From Earliella scabrosa (Eukaryota > Basidiomycota > Agaricomycetes > Polyporales > Polyporaceae), in contig JABYQQ010000001.1 of the NCBI GenBank assembly GCA_022605405.1, positions 2,976,001-3,040,000 on the forward strand: 64,000 bases of DNA, given 5' to 3'. Both the position numbers and the translations under genes were made by a program. The notes under the pieces are model-generated. The model saw only the letters and a program-made list of their open reading frames with translations. It ran no database searches and was not told where the DNA came from. Below, piece by piece: positions 23,411 through 34,860 of this stretch (the stretch's first letter is position 1; each line of letters begins with the position of its first letter).

Positions 23411-26154
23411 TCAGTCCTTCGCGGCGCCCGCGTTTGCGTCCGCGCCCTCCTTGTCGGGCGCACATTTCTTGTCCTCGGGCTGCGTTTCGCTCGGCTTGAC
23501 CTCCTCGAGCGCCACGTCTGCGTTCTCCTCCTTCTCTTTCTCGGTCCCACCCTCAGAGATGGAGGCCACATCGCTTGCGCCCACGCGCTTCGCGCTCAGC
23601 ACCTTGCCCATCAGCCCGCGCTTGCGACTCGCCCCAGACTGGCTCTCCGTCATCGTCGGCGTGAGCGTCGCAGGAGAGGAAGCGACCAACGTAGACACGA
23701 CCATGGGAAGCGCAGGCGTGCTCTGTGCGCCGCGCTGGTTCGGCAGCGGCTCAGACGTAGCCTCGACGCGCCCCGTAGCAGGGTTGGGCTCGCCCGGGTT
23801 GCGTGCGCGGAGACGGTTCAGGAAGCGCTTTGCGTCGGGCGAGATGTGCGGCGCGAGGCGGCCCTGGCCTTCGGTGTCGAACTCGTCGTAGATCTCCTCG
23901 CCGATGAGCTCCTCGACAACATCCTCGAGCGTAATGATCCCGAGCGGCATCACGTACGGATCCATGCTCTGCACGAACTGCGCCACGGAGTCAGGACGCG
24001 TAGGGGTAGGGAAGACAGAAGGGAGACGCACCTCTTCGGCTTCACTGGTACCGAGGACGGCGTCGTCGGGGAGCCTCTGCTCGCGGCCGATGCTGAGTGC
24101 CTTTGCGAGGCCGCTCTGGAGCGAGCCTTGGCGCTCCTTCTCCTCCTTCTCCGCGTCACCCAGCTCGACGTCCTCGGTCTTCGACTTGCGCTTCTTGCCG
24201 CCCTTCCTGCCCCATCTCCGCTTCTTCTTCACGCCCTCCGGTCCGTCGCCCCGAAGCGTCGCGTCGTGATCGCTGCCCGTGCTCGTGCTCGCGGCGGCCG
24301 CCTCGTCGCTGCTGTCATCAGAGTCGGACTCTGAACTGGACGAGTCGCCGAGCTTGACGCGCTCCTTGAGACGTTGCGTGAGGCCCTTCTTGACTTCTTG
24401 TTGGACGCTCTTCGCCTTCTCAACGCTGAAGCGACTGACGATCGCCATGTGAGTGCGACCCTCCTGGAACTTGTTGAGGATGTTGAGAAGCGGCTCGTTG
24501 GAGGGAACGCAGGGGATGTGGTTGAGCGTAATGCTCCTCAGAGGGGTGGCGTCCTTGGGGTCAAGTAAGAGGAGCTGCTTCACGAGCAGAACACCCACGA
24601 TCTTCTTGACCTTCTGTACACTGTCAGGGAGGGGTGCACCCGGCGTAGCACCAGCGGGTTTCTCCCGCGTAGCGGTGCCAGACGTAGAGTTCAGAGGAAC
24701 GGCGACCTTCTGAACAACCGGAACTTCGATCTCCTCGAAGATAGGTACGCGGGAGTGTCCGGTGTCGCCGATACGCTTCATGGTGTCGAAGTCGAGTTTG
24801 GAGTCGATGCTGAGCATGAACGTCTTGTCGAGCGGAGTCATCGATTGGCGGACAACCTTCTCTTGTAAGTCGAGCGTTGCACCGATGATGGTAACAGTGT
24901 CAGACTGCAGATCTCCGCCCAGTTCACCAGTTGTAGAGTGCAGAGCTATCAACTCCTTGAGTTCTGTTTGGCGCAAAACATTTAGCCGGATATCCCGTTG
25001 TGGCGTAGGTGTGTTATGTACTTACCAGCACGGCGATACATAACACCATGATGGGGTCCAAGGATGAGTTCCATAAACTTGGCGACAGGCCAAGATATAA
25101 TCCCCTGCGATGCACCATGACAGTCAGATCCAGGGGAATCCGGTAATGAACAGACACTAACGTACGACCGTGAAGAACAACAGGCGGACGAACCACGCCA
25201 TATGCGCACCGATAGCCAGACCATGTCTTGTGCACACCGACTGAGGAATGATCTCAGAGAAGCTGGGAGCGGTTCAGTTAGCATGTTGCAATAACGAGAC
25301 TGACTGCAAATGTGGCGCGAGATAAGTCCATCCCGTGAGAGCCCCAACGCGCCGTGTGTAACTCTATAGCGGATATTGGCTGCCACAGGTCATGCCGATG
25401 AGGCGCATATATGAAGTGATACCACGAGAACTTAATAATACGCACGGACAGTGATTTCACACACAGCTGCGGAACGACGACGCGCACACGGAGCGTGGCG
25501 AGCGAGTGTTCTCGCCGCATGTCTGCGAGCAGCACCACGTCTCTACGTGTTACTCGCTTTGTAGAGGCTGAGCGACATCATCGCAAGAGACCAACAGAGT
25601 GGTTTCAAAGTTGATGAGGAATGGGAAGACTCACATTACAATCAAGACGGTGCTGACGGCAACACTGGGGATGCCGCCTCCCAAGACAGGCTCTGAAATG
25701 ACAGGCAGAGCCTCGTTGACCACCATATTCGCTAGAAGTAGCGTGATGAGTAGGAGATGGCCATTCTTGCGAACTGGAAGGATCTTCTTGGCGTACTTCT
25801 TCTGCTTTCTGGGAGTAAAGAGAGCATCAGTCTGGAAAACGCGTGGGGATGGTTACGGATGGCTCACGGTGTTCCACTAATGCTCAAGACGTGTAGTTGA
25901 GTCTCATCCAGACTCATGTACCCCAGCGTCAGGCCGGCGAAGAGCCCGGACAGCAGCACTAAGACCGGAATGAGAGTGGCGAACACGGCCAACTCGGCGC
26001 CATGTACCTCGGGCTCCCTCTTGACGTGAAGTCGCTGGGTGGCATTCTCTTGCGAGTAGCCAAAGAGCTTGCCTACGCCATGTGTGGCGAGAGAGAGCAA
26101 CGAGTAGGTTAGACGAGGATAGCGGTTTGCATGATTGAGAGGCGTTGGGACCAT
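23411..26154 (-). CDS. MAM3/CNNM-type DUF21-CBS membrane protein
   Basis: Five exons (26154-25868, 25808-25635, 25262-25166, 25104-25026, 24963-23411) give 729 aa. The N-terminal half carries the DUF21 (CNNM transmembrane) module. Its first helix is V-F-A-T-L-I-P-V-L-V-L-L-S-G-L-F-A-G, followed by T-L-G-Y-M-S-L-D-E-T-Q-L, and a second helix has L-L-L-I-T-L-L-L-A-N. The next element is F-S-E-I-I-P-Q-S-V-C-T-R-H-G-L. A CBS pair follows: V-R-Q-S-M-T-P-L-D-K-T-F to T-H-M-A-I-V, then P-L-G-I-I-T-L-E-D-V-V-E-E-L-I-G-E-E-I-Y-D-E-F. A large acidic/Lys-rich insert sits inside the second CBS motif, as in yeast Mam3. The C-terminal 130 residues are disordered. The family affects Mg/Mn homeostasis at the vacuole or plasma membrane; the transport role is debated. 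The start at 26154 may be preceded by another exon. Confidence 0.9.
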
Positions 26155-27420
26155 CTAAGTATGACGAGGCCGAGCGGGCTTGGGTGTAGATCGCGCGGGG
26201 TCCAAGACAACCAAGAGCAAGGAGACGAGGCCAAGCTTGGCGGCTGTCCGCGGTATACTTAAGCCTGGGCGTCAAACGCTGGGGCCCTTGCGCTTGGCAT
26301 TACGCACTGTTCCCGGCATTCCCGGCAGCCTCCGGCGTTTCCCGAGCCACCCTGGGCTCAACCAACATTGAACTTGAACTTGAGCCTGATACCTACTCAC
26401 CTTCTCTCGAAATCTAGACCTCGACTGGCCACACTCATGGATAGATGTCTATGCTCAGAACAGTACTCCTCCGGATAGCCTCCTAGGATTTACCTCGACT
26501 TGCCTCGTGTCCGGAAGCAGTTGGTACGGCAGAACCGGAACTGCGGCGAGGGACATGGAAGGCGCATGTTGTAAGCCTCGTTCGTCAACGCCGTATTGGT
26601 GTAAGTGCGTCATATACGCTACGGTCCAGACTCCCACCTTCGGCCAACAAGGGAACTTACTTAGCCTCATGCTGGTGCCACCATGCACGCTCCGAGTCTC
26701 GTGGCTCGACATAACCTGCTATTGGGTTTGTGACGGCAATGCGCCTTGCTCGCTTTCTTGCTCGGAGGCACGACACCCGGGGCGCACAGCCATGCGACGC
26801 AGCTGTTCTGGTGATGTGAGTGACCGTTCAGGCTTGCGCAATTGCCAGATAGACAAGCTCAGCCAGACTTTGTAGATGTTCACCAGGAGCAGATGAGCGC
26901 ACGTCGTCGTCGCCGTCGTATTAGGTTGCAACCCAGACGTCGTGACAGGAGGCGTGTACGTTGTGACGTTCCGTGCTCGTCGCGTTCCCGGCGGCTCTCA
27001 CTCCGGCACCGGCGAGCCGTTTTCAAAATGCATGCCGCATGTCGACGTCGAGCATATCCAGGCTGCGATTTCCAGAGCTCAACACTGACTGTCTTGTCAC
27101 GCCCGTTGAGTACTGTCAGCGCGCACGCCCTATCCTCGGTGGAGGCAGGACAAGAACGAGTCGCAACCGTCCTCTCATGTCATATGTAGTTGATCCAGAA
27201 TGACAACATCCTGACAGCTGCCCGCCCTTTTCTCCCTCAAATAGCTCCCTCTCGAGTCGAGCTGCCAGTGACCCCGGTACGAGTCGTGTTCACAGGGCAT
27301 TGACTGAGTCAGTCCCCTCGTTCGTTCGACTCTCTCAGCTCCCTGGTGGGCATTTCTTCTTCTTCTTCTTCTTTGTATCTTCTTGCCATTCCTTTTTCTT
27401 CACTTTCACTTCGCTTCGGA
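26155..27420. other. Divergent intergenic region, MAM3-like gene and 4-TM gene
   Basis: About 1.27 kb shared upstream region. Near 26310-26380 are short tandem words (ATTCCCGGC twice, TTGAAC twice). No further gene is supported. The 5' leader of the 4-TM gene holds a (TTC)6 run at 27354-27371. Confidence 0.45.
27354..27371 (+). repeat. (TTC)6 microsatellite in the leader of the 4-TM gene
   Basis: Six TTC units, 50 bp upstream of the predicted ATG at 27421. The surrounding leader is pyrimidine-rich, a common feature near fungal transcription starts. Confidence 0.7.
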
Positions 27421-29584
27421 ATGGATTGGTGGTCATTGTTCAGGAGGGTGCGGAGGATCGTCTTCGGTGCGTCCTTGCCTCCTCTACGCTCTCGTGCGGC
27501 GCTCAACTCCTACGTACAGCCTTCATTGCCCTAGTGAGCCTAATCTGGGCCGTTGCTCTCTCTGTTTACATCTCGAAAGAATGGAACAACTCCGACATCC
27601 TACAACGTAAGTGTTCTTGGTTTATCGTTCGACACTACTTCATCGTGAGCCAGGTTCCATCGTTCTTGTCCTGATTGGTGTCAACGGAGTGACGTCTTTG
27701 CTATTGTATCTCATGTGAGCGTCTTCACCACCATGGACCATTATGAACTTCAACCAGCTCCTCCAGGATCGTCGTGGTATTCCGCATGTGGAAAGAACTC
27801 CTCCGGATGGTATTTCTTCTCGGAATTCACATCAGTAAGTAGACACTCTATTACATGTTGTAACGCCATTGCTGAACATGCACCACACATACAGCCGCTG
27901 CTGTTCTATTCACACTCTTTGGGTTCCGATTCTCTTGCAAGATATTCGGTGAGCACCTTCGCTATTCATCATCCATGAGCTAGCCCTGTAGCTGTATGCC
28001 TCACTCAGATACCCCACTCACTTGCAAGATTGTCGACCTCTCGTTCCTGGCTACGGCGTGGGCTATCACTGGTTTGCGTGCGTATCTCCCCACCATTGCG
28101 AGTACCGAACACTCCGCTCACCAGAGTCTCTAGTCCTTGGCTATACACTATATCTCTGCATAATGTCTCGAGTACCTCGTCCTTTCCCACTCGTTGTTCC
28201 CAATGAACTCCTCACTGGCAGCACACAATCACATAGCCGCGCCACATCGCTGTCCTCCATCACCTCTACAACTGGTTTGCTGACGAAGAACAACGCAGTT
28301 CCCCCAATCCTCCCTACGACGCGTCCCACTAGTCCCGCATCTATCCAATCCTATCACTCATTCCGCTCCACAAGCTCGCGCACCGTCCCGAAGAGGCTCT
28401 TCGTTGTCAACGCCGCCCCTGGAGACACACTTGCGCGGATGCGGCGTGAGCAAGAGGAACATCGTGAGGCCGCTTACGGTGCGATGGCAGGCCCCGACCG
28501 CCTCCCTCGGGTGTTGCAGTCAAGGTTCTCTGGCTCAACCATCGCGAGCACCCACTCGCTCGACGCTCCTCCTCCGCGGATCTTCTCCACCGCACAGTCC
28601 TTCGTGCGTGCCGCGCTCAGCAGACAACCCTCAGCTCGGATCGCTACTCCCGTAGTTCCCGTAGTGCCTGAACGTCAGGAGCAAGAGCCGGCTCCCCCGC
28701 GTATCCCTCCGCGTCCTTTACGTCCCTTGCTACTCAGCCAGAACCCCTTCATGGAGCCCCTCTCGCGCCACGGAACCCCTGAGACGGCGCTCTCGTCCCA
28801 GAGCTTTGCCTCAGCGCCCGCAAACCTCAACTGGGGGCATGTCGCCGCGTACAACCCCTTCGACGTCCCCCAAACCTACGGACCGTACCTCACACCGCAT
28901 CGGTCAACGGTCTCTGCGGGTATCCCGCCCCAGCTGCAGCCTGGGCTCCGCTCCACCGGCAGCATCAGTAGCAGTGGCTCCATGAGCGCGAACCTGAGCG
29001 CGATCCCGATCCCCAATACGAGCATCCCGCCCCACATGATCGCGCCCCACGTCAGCTACACGGGTGCACCGCTCGTCCCGCCGCGGCTGCACACGGCGAC
29101 GCCTGGCAGCGCGTCGATCCACTCCATGGTGCCTAGCCTCCACGGCACGGACGAGTACGGCCAGCCGATCACTGTTATCTCGCGCGCTCCGGAGCGTTCG
29201 TACTCAGGAGCAGGAACGGCCGCCCCTCCTCAGGTCGCTCAGCAGGCGCACATCCGCGCCGGAAGCGATCCCATCCAATGGCGGCCGTACAGCGCAGGGC
29301 CGCGCGTGTACGCGTATGACGACGTCGAGCTCCCGAATCCGTACAACCGCGGGGCCGAGATCCGCAGGTACGGGAGCGTCCCACACGTCCGGAGCGGCAG
29401 CTATGGCGGGCTGGGGTACGCGTACGGGGTGCCGCCTTTTCCTCATGGTGGAGCAGGGTACTATATGGCAGAGCATGTGGGGCAGGGGGTGGATGGCTCC
29501 GCGCGCGGTATCGCGAGAGGCTTCGCAGGGACGAGTGACTCGAGGTGGAGAGAGGTCGTCATACGTGCGGCAGCGACTTCGTAA
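27421..29584 (+). CDS. Four-helix membrane protein with long Ser/Pro-rich cytosolic tail
   Basis: Seven exons (27421-27466, 27520-27606, 27654-27714, 27767-27834, 27895-27948, 28009-28077, 28125-29584) give 614 aa. Each membrane helix is built from small exons. Helices: about 16-35 (F-I-A-L-V-S-L-I-W-A-V-A-L-S-V-Y), 46-68 (I-V-L-V-L-I-G-V-N-G-V-T), 78-97 (V-F-L-L-G-I-H-I-T-A-A-V-L-F) and 112-138 (L-S-F-L-A-T-A-W-A-I-T). The remaining 470 residues are Ser/Pro/Arg/Tyr-rich and without a fold I can name. They end in an Arg/Tyr/Gly-rich segment. The start at 27421 (MDWWSLFRRVRR) places positive charges before helix 1. The topology resembles small tetraspan or MARVEL-like proteins with a scaffold-type tail, but I do not recognise the family. 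It may be basidiomycete-specific. Confidence 0.75.
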
Positions 29585-30134
29585 AGGCGAACCGGGAGAT
29601 GGGTCAGCAAGCGACTGTGTCGGTCGTGGGTGTGAGAGCAGCTCCTCCGCGGTGTCATTCATGACAGCCCCGAGGCGGTCCATACGCAGTCCTCCGCGAG
29701 TGAGCGGACATGTACGCTGTTGGACGGCCATTCTGATATTGTGCGTTAGAATGCCGACGTTGATAGCACTTAGACGCAGTCTGGTGGAAGGCGAGTGACG
29801 CGTGGAACGACATGATGGCGCTACGGGTAGAAAACTAGGTATTCCCAACTTGATATGAACCGCATGAGCGCGATGGTGAGACCGTCCCGGCCCTCGTAGT
29901 CAAATGAACTGGGTTGTCGGCGGAAGAGTTTATGCCAATTTCAAACAGCAACCTGGGTAGCTCCGAGAAGCTCGGATTTGGTCTACAATCACTTGAATGT
30001 CGGTCGGTCCGGGTCGAGCAATGATCAATTCACCTCCAGATCTTATGAGCCTAGCATTAACCCCGAACCCCCGTGCCCCTTGCTTCCGACATGTAGCGCA
30101 GTATCATGACTCATCCACATGACTCATGGTATCT

Positions 30135-30161
30135 CGTTTCGTTTCGTTTCGTTTCGTTTCG
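30135..30161. repeat. (CGTTT)5 pentanucleotide microsatellite
   Basis: Five perfect CGTTT units followed by CG, in intergenic DNA. Confidence 0.85.
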
Positions 30162-31125
30162 CCACGGAATGACACAGAGTCCAGATGCTTGCCTCGACTG
30201 CGTTGAATTCAGAATAGCTCAGCGGTACTATGGGTCCCCAGAGAGTTCGGGCTTACGACCATGAACAGTCTTAACCCCGCAAGTAGTACGCCACGAACGT
30301 AGATTCCCTGTTCATTCAAATTTCCGTTCGCACCGGAGGAAGAGAGCTGTGGCCGAGAATCAGAGCACATAAGAGTTTGTAGCACCTTGTAGCACCCGCG
30401 AACAATCAACATGGTCGCCAGGTCCATCAATCTCTCACGCCACCGCGCCGCGCATCGGGACCGCCGGATACCTGGCGTCCCGATATGGTCACCGTCGGGC
30501 TGAGGGCGCTAATCGCATGATTTGAGGTTTGAACTTCAAGTTTGTCTCCGCCAGCCGCCCAGAACGACCCTCTCTTGAACACACAGTCTCTTGGAGCAAT
30601 GGTGACCGTGGGTAGTTTTCAGGCTTCATACCGTGGCTCACTTAGGTGGTAAAGGAACCTGGATGAGACTCAGGCTGTGGCTTATCCACAAGGCCGACCA
30701 CTTGAGCTGAAGGTCATCCTGCCCTGAGGATAATCCACCATCTATGAATAGAGCGTAAGTAATTGATCAATGGAGCGCCTCTACATTGACTGCACCCCGT
30801 TGATACGCTTCCGCTACCCCCTTTTAGGCTCTCGCGAGCGCAAGGCGCTTCCGACCCACGGCCCACGTAGGCATGGAGCGATGCCACTGTCCTCTGTTTG
30901 CATCCGCCCGCCACCTTCGTCTTCCTTGCACAAACTCCCGCTATCCTCTGCTGTGTCTAGACCTTTCGAACACACCAGCTCCAGCATGTACGCATGCATG
31001 TGGTTTTTCGAGGCCGCAGCCATCGACGAGATCGGTCAGCAATCTGCGACAACCTCGGACAGCTGCCTCTGTTGTCGTCGAGCTCTCAGTCTCTGACGAC
31101 ATTTCTACCCTACGGGCATCCCGAG

Positions 31126-31132
31126 TATAAGA
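31126..31132 (+). promoter_or_regulatory. TATA-like element of the Ser/Thr-repeat gene
   Basis: TATAAGA, 129-135 bp upstream of the predicted ATG at 31261. Confidence 0.45.
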
Positions 31133-31260
31133 GTGAGTGAATCGACATGTCTTGGAGCATCGGTCGCCTCTGCAGTCTTGGCTTTCCCGCCTCTACTTCC
31201 TCCTCAGCGACCGCAAGCAAGTCATCAACTTTCCGCCTTCGTCGCCTCAGACTTGCCATC

Positions 31261-32100
31261 ATGTACACGGTCTCCTCATTCACGCTCGCCGCCGTGCTTC
31301 TCATGGCGTGCACTCAAGTGCAAAGTCGTATGTCATTTTCTTGTCTCGCTTCAAAGATCTATGTTGATCGCCTTGCGGCAGTGATCATCAACCCAGACTT
31401 GTTTAGCTCATGCTCTCTGTACTCCACCGTCACCGAAACGTACGCCCCCTCGGTGACCATCACTGAGACGAGCATCGTGAGCGTCTTCGCGACCATTTCC
31501 ACGGGAGGCGAAGGCGAACGGCGCAAGCGCGGCCACCCGCACGCCGAGGCGAAGCGTGCTACAAGCACCTTCACGATTACCAGCAGCGACACGAGCACAA
31601 GCACCACGAGCACTAGCACGACTTCCACCTCCACGTCTACCACAAGCACCAGCACCACGAGCACTAGTACCAGCACGACCCCCACCAGCACGAGCACGAG
31701 CACTACCAGCACGAGCACTAGTACGTCCTCTGGTACCTCGTCCACGTCTACGAGCACCTCCACCACGAGCACTTCCACCACGAGTACCTCCACCACCTCG
31801 ACCTCTTCTGCAACTTCCACCACCACGACGGTTGGTTCGGACACGTCTACTTCCACTTCCACGTCCACCGACCCCGGGACTTCCACCACAACTTCCGTGA
31901 CCGTCGTCACTGTTTTCAGCACTTCCACCCGGACCCGCACGGTCCCCACTACCACCACGACGTTCTCCACTCGCACGGTGACCGTCCCTGCGTTCACCTT
32001 CGTGACCAACACTTCCACCCGCACGATCACCATCCCGACCGTCACTTTTGTGACGCGTACCACGACGAGGACTCGTCGCTCGGAGCCCACCGTTGCCTGA
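31261..32100 (+). CDS. Secreted Ser/Thr-repeat (mucin-like) protein with dibasic sites
   Basis: Two exons (31261-31327, 31382-32100) give 261 aa. The 54-nt intron is a multiple of three and has no stop, so its retention would add 18 residues. Residues 1-23 are a signal peptide (MYTVSSFTLAAVLLMACTQVQS). Residues 24-80 are a short globular part (F-S-S-C-S-L-Y-S-T-V-T-E-T-Y) ending in the basic stretch R-R-K-R and a further K-R about eight residues later, both candidate Kex2 cleavage sites. From there to the end is an almost pure Thr/Ser tract with short repeats (TSTSTTSTST), then longer units of type V-T-V-F-S-T-S-T-R-T-R-T and R-T-I-T-I-P-T-V-T-F-V. It would be heavily O-mannosylated. No GPI tail is seen. 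Cell-surface or matrix protein is inferred. Confidence 0.7.
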   Translation: MYTVSSFTLAAVLLMACTQVQSRMSFSCLASKIYVDRLAAVIINPDLFSSCSLYSTVTETYAPSVTITETSIVSVFATISTGGEGERRKRGHPHAEAKRATSTFTITSSDTSTSTTSTSTTSTSTSTTSTSTTSTSTSTTPTSTSTSTTSTSTSTSSGTSSTSTSTSTTSTSTTSTSTTSTSSATSTTTTVGSDTSTSTSTSTDPGTSTTTSVTVVTVFSTSTRTRTVPTTTTTFSTRTVTVPAFTFVTNTSTRTITIPTVTFVTRTTTRTRRSEPTVA

Positions 32101-33304
32101 GTGGCGACGGCATTAGCGGGTGCGAGTTCCAAGTTAGGACACGATGCCAATGACGAAGTCATAGACAGTCTGTATTTGTATTGATCAAAGCCCTCACTGA
32201 ACTCTTAACCGTGTGTTATTTCCTACTCTCCCTGTTAAACTGTTCCCACTGGACATTTCCGATCGATGTATCATATTGTTAGCACGACCTTCTGGCTGTT
32301 TGGCACTTAAAAATATACAGTTCGCTCATTGCTCCCATCTTATTGATTTCGCCCCAATAATTACGCTGTTCCATATATCGTGCCAGTGATATATGTTCTT
32401 CGTCCCCTTGACTGGTGAACGGGCGCCGACGAAGACACCACTCCTTGGCATATCTTAGACCTTCAGCACATGCATTCACGCGTGGGCTTAGGATTTATTC
32501 CAAGTGTCTAACAGCAATAACCTCAACTATGTAGACGACGACACGGTGCTGCGCCAGTCCCGAGACCATCATGATCGGGCCCCCACGCACTCCGCCCGCA
32601 GCCCGCCCGACCTAGACCAATGACTAACCTATATCGTTTCCCGATGGCCCGATGGGCGATGCGCCGCAGATAACCGGCCGCCCACCCCCGACCGGAATTT
32701 GCGCGGTTGATGCGCATGGGACATCGCACCCGCCGCCTTCCTGGTGTGGAGTCACGCCTGAGGGACGAGGGACCGAAAGCGGCAGGTCTCCCGGCGGCCG
32801 TGAGGGGTGCTCGAGACATTATCTTGATCCGCCGAGACCTGAGGCTTGGCGAAGGGGAACGGCATGGCGATGATTTCGAAGTCGAACTGCAGGAACGAAT
32901 TATGGATGTTGACGATCGTATGTTGCAACGGCAGGGACTGGCATGCTTTCGGATCGGATCCAACCGGCAGAAGGGTCAACCTACCAGGAGAGGGCTGGAC
33001 AGACGGAAAGCAGCGTTCGATCGTCGGCAACTCTAGCGGACTCGTCTCTGGTTCATCGTAACTCGACACATGTTGCAACGAGCTTGTGAAGCCTGAGGTC
33101 TGCCCCGCCCGAGTCCGACATACACGACCATCGCGGGTTCTGAGACAGAAGACATCTCGCGGACACGGCAATGGTCTGTGACCGACACAACTAGTGGCTC
33201 TCGCGCCTTGGCGGCGAGGGCGCCGTGGTTACGACATCCCGAGACACGGCGTGATCGAGGATGCAGCGTCCGCCCTTGAGCGCGGAATTGACGGCAGGTG
33301 CGCG
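32101..33304. other. Intergenic or possible 3' end of the Zn2Cys6 gene
   Basis: No confident gene. A minus-strand open frame 32752-33171 has coding-like composition (Q-H-V-S-S-Y-D-E-P-E-T-S-P-L-E) and could be a C-terminal exon of the transcription factor ending at 33305, but I could not find a splice that joins it in phase with good signals. Confidence 0.4.
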
Positions 33305-34860
33305 TCACCAGAGAGAAGGGACCCCAGGATGACCATCGGCGAGCCCGCCGGCGGCCTGCATCGGGTGTGTGGGGTGATGTGGTTGATGACCTAGGTGGTG
33401 CGCCGGATTGTGGGAATGTGGGGAGGGCGCGGTGAGCGCAACGAGCTCGGAGGCGAGGACGGTCCGCTCGAGCTGCTGGATGCATTGCCATGTGGTCTGC
33501 AGGGTACGGGCCCCGTGTGCACCAGACATTCGAGAAAGATGAGGGAGGGAGTCTTCCGATATGCCCAGTTCTGCGGCTATTCGCATGACTATCTACGGAC
33601 GATGGGTGAGCGGGACGGATTCTGCATTGCACGCATGCTACAGGCGAAGGAATGACGTACTTGGGCGTACGCTGAGAACATCGCGTGACGGCCTCTCTTG
33701 TGTTCCGCCCATGCGAGAAGCATGACCGCATGTAGCGAATCGATGGAGGCCGGTGTGTTTGCAGGAGGAACGAGGCTCTTAGGCAAACTTGTAAGTCTGA
33801 AGAGCGGCCTCAAGCGAGCACCGACCGATGACACACCTTCGCCATCTGGCAGTACACGTCGGCTGCGTTGGCCGGTCCTATCTGCACAATTTCAGGCAGG
33901 GTCGAGAATCTGACGCAGGGCGATGTCAGCGTTACGAGAGATGAGAGAGGTAGGCGACCTACCGGGCTGCAGAAGCCGCAATGGCGTTAGCTAGCAAATT
34001 CGGGAGCCCGTGGTTGAGAAATCGTTCGAATATGACCTCATAAGAGAGGAAGGGGTATGTTGACCCGAGTCTGTCGAAAAATACATGTATGAAGTTCACC
34101 ATGAGGTTCGGGTGGGGCTGTGTCGACTCTGCGGTGTTGAACAGCCCGACGTATAGTGATGCTTGGGGAGAAGGCGGTGGGATACCCATACCGGTCTGTA
34201 TATGAGCATTCATGTCGGGGCTACGTCGAGGTGTCCACGACACGGGGTCGACCGGGCCATCCCTGTCCTGGGGAGTCAATGCTATCCTGTGGAAGACGAG
34301 AGCAGCTGAGGACGTACCATGTAGGGTGGACCGGACCCGCGTTGTATCCATAACTCCATGATGAATTTGATTGTACCTCCGCAGACGACATCGACACTCC
34401 AAGATACGAAGAGAACGACGGGGGAGTCGAGCGATCGGGTGTGGTAGAGGCGCTGCCACTCGCATGCGAGGACTGCGGCGGGGTTGGGCCGCGCGACGGC
34501 GTTGGAGTGGATGCATTGATTGCTGAAAGATGCGCCCTGCTCTGGGCGTTGCAAGAGGCGTCCCGAAGCGCTGATCCCGCACCAGAGAGCATACGAGTAC
34601 GTTCAGCGAAGTACTGTTCGCGGTCGCGGTAGAGACATGGGAGGTTGGCGGCCTGACACGCCTCACATTTTCCTGTGGCAGGCTGTTGCACGCACTTGAT
34701 CTTCTTAACACGACTTGGTGAAAGATGTCGATGAACGCTCGACATGCAGTGGCGAGGATGGTGGCACGTACCAGTGATCGCAGGAGGTGACAAGCCTTGG
34801 ACGCTTCTTGTTCGTCCGAGTCACTTGAGGTGCTTCAATAACAAACTCGATGTCGGCCAT
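33305..34860 (-). CDS. Zn2Cys6 fungal transcription factor (short form)
   Basis: Six exons (34860-34772, 34713-34318, 34286-33963, 33909-33835, 33796-33661, 33592-33305) give 435 aa. The start at 34860 leads to a full binuclear zinc cluster split by intron 1: S-C-D-H-C-R-V-K-K-I-K-C, then 12 residues, then C-x-x-C and a final Cys (E-A-C-Q-A-A-N-L-P-C). A Ser/Pro linker follows. From about residue 205 the fungal-specific middle homology region begins (H-P-N-L-M-V-N-F-I-H-V-F-F, then Y-P-F-L-S-Y-E). It continues through L-H-A-V-M-L-L-A-W-A-E-H-K-R-G-R to R-I-A-A-E-L-G-I-S-E-D-S. The protein stops soon after (His/Pro-rich end), shorter than the 600-900 aa usual for the class. The donor of intron 4 is non-standard. 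The C-terminus may therefore be incomplete. Regulatory targets are unknown. Confidence 0.8.

Larger units (their letters stand above)
29585..31260. other. Intergenic: contains a CGTTT microsatellite, no gene seen
   Basis: 1.7 kb between the 4-TM gene and the Ser/Thr-repeat gene. Open frames are under 110 aa and without coding bias. The (CGTTT)5 microsatellite and a TATA element for the downstream gene are listed separately. Confidence 0.5.

Noticed and set aside
30135..30161. Telomere-like repeat
   Set aside because: The CGTTT pentamer is a local microsatellite, not the TTAGGG-type telomere unit, and it is internal.
31359..32162. 267-aa valine-rich frame antisense to the Ser/Thr-repeat gene
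   Set aside because: It is the mirror of ACN/AGC codon repeats, which leave the opposite strand free of stops. It has no start context, domain or balanced composition.
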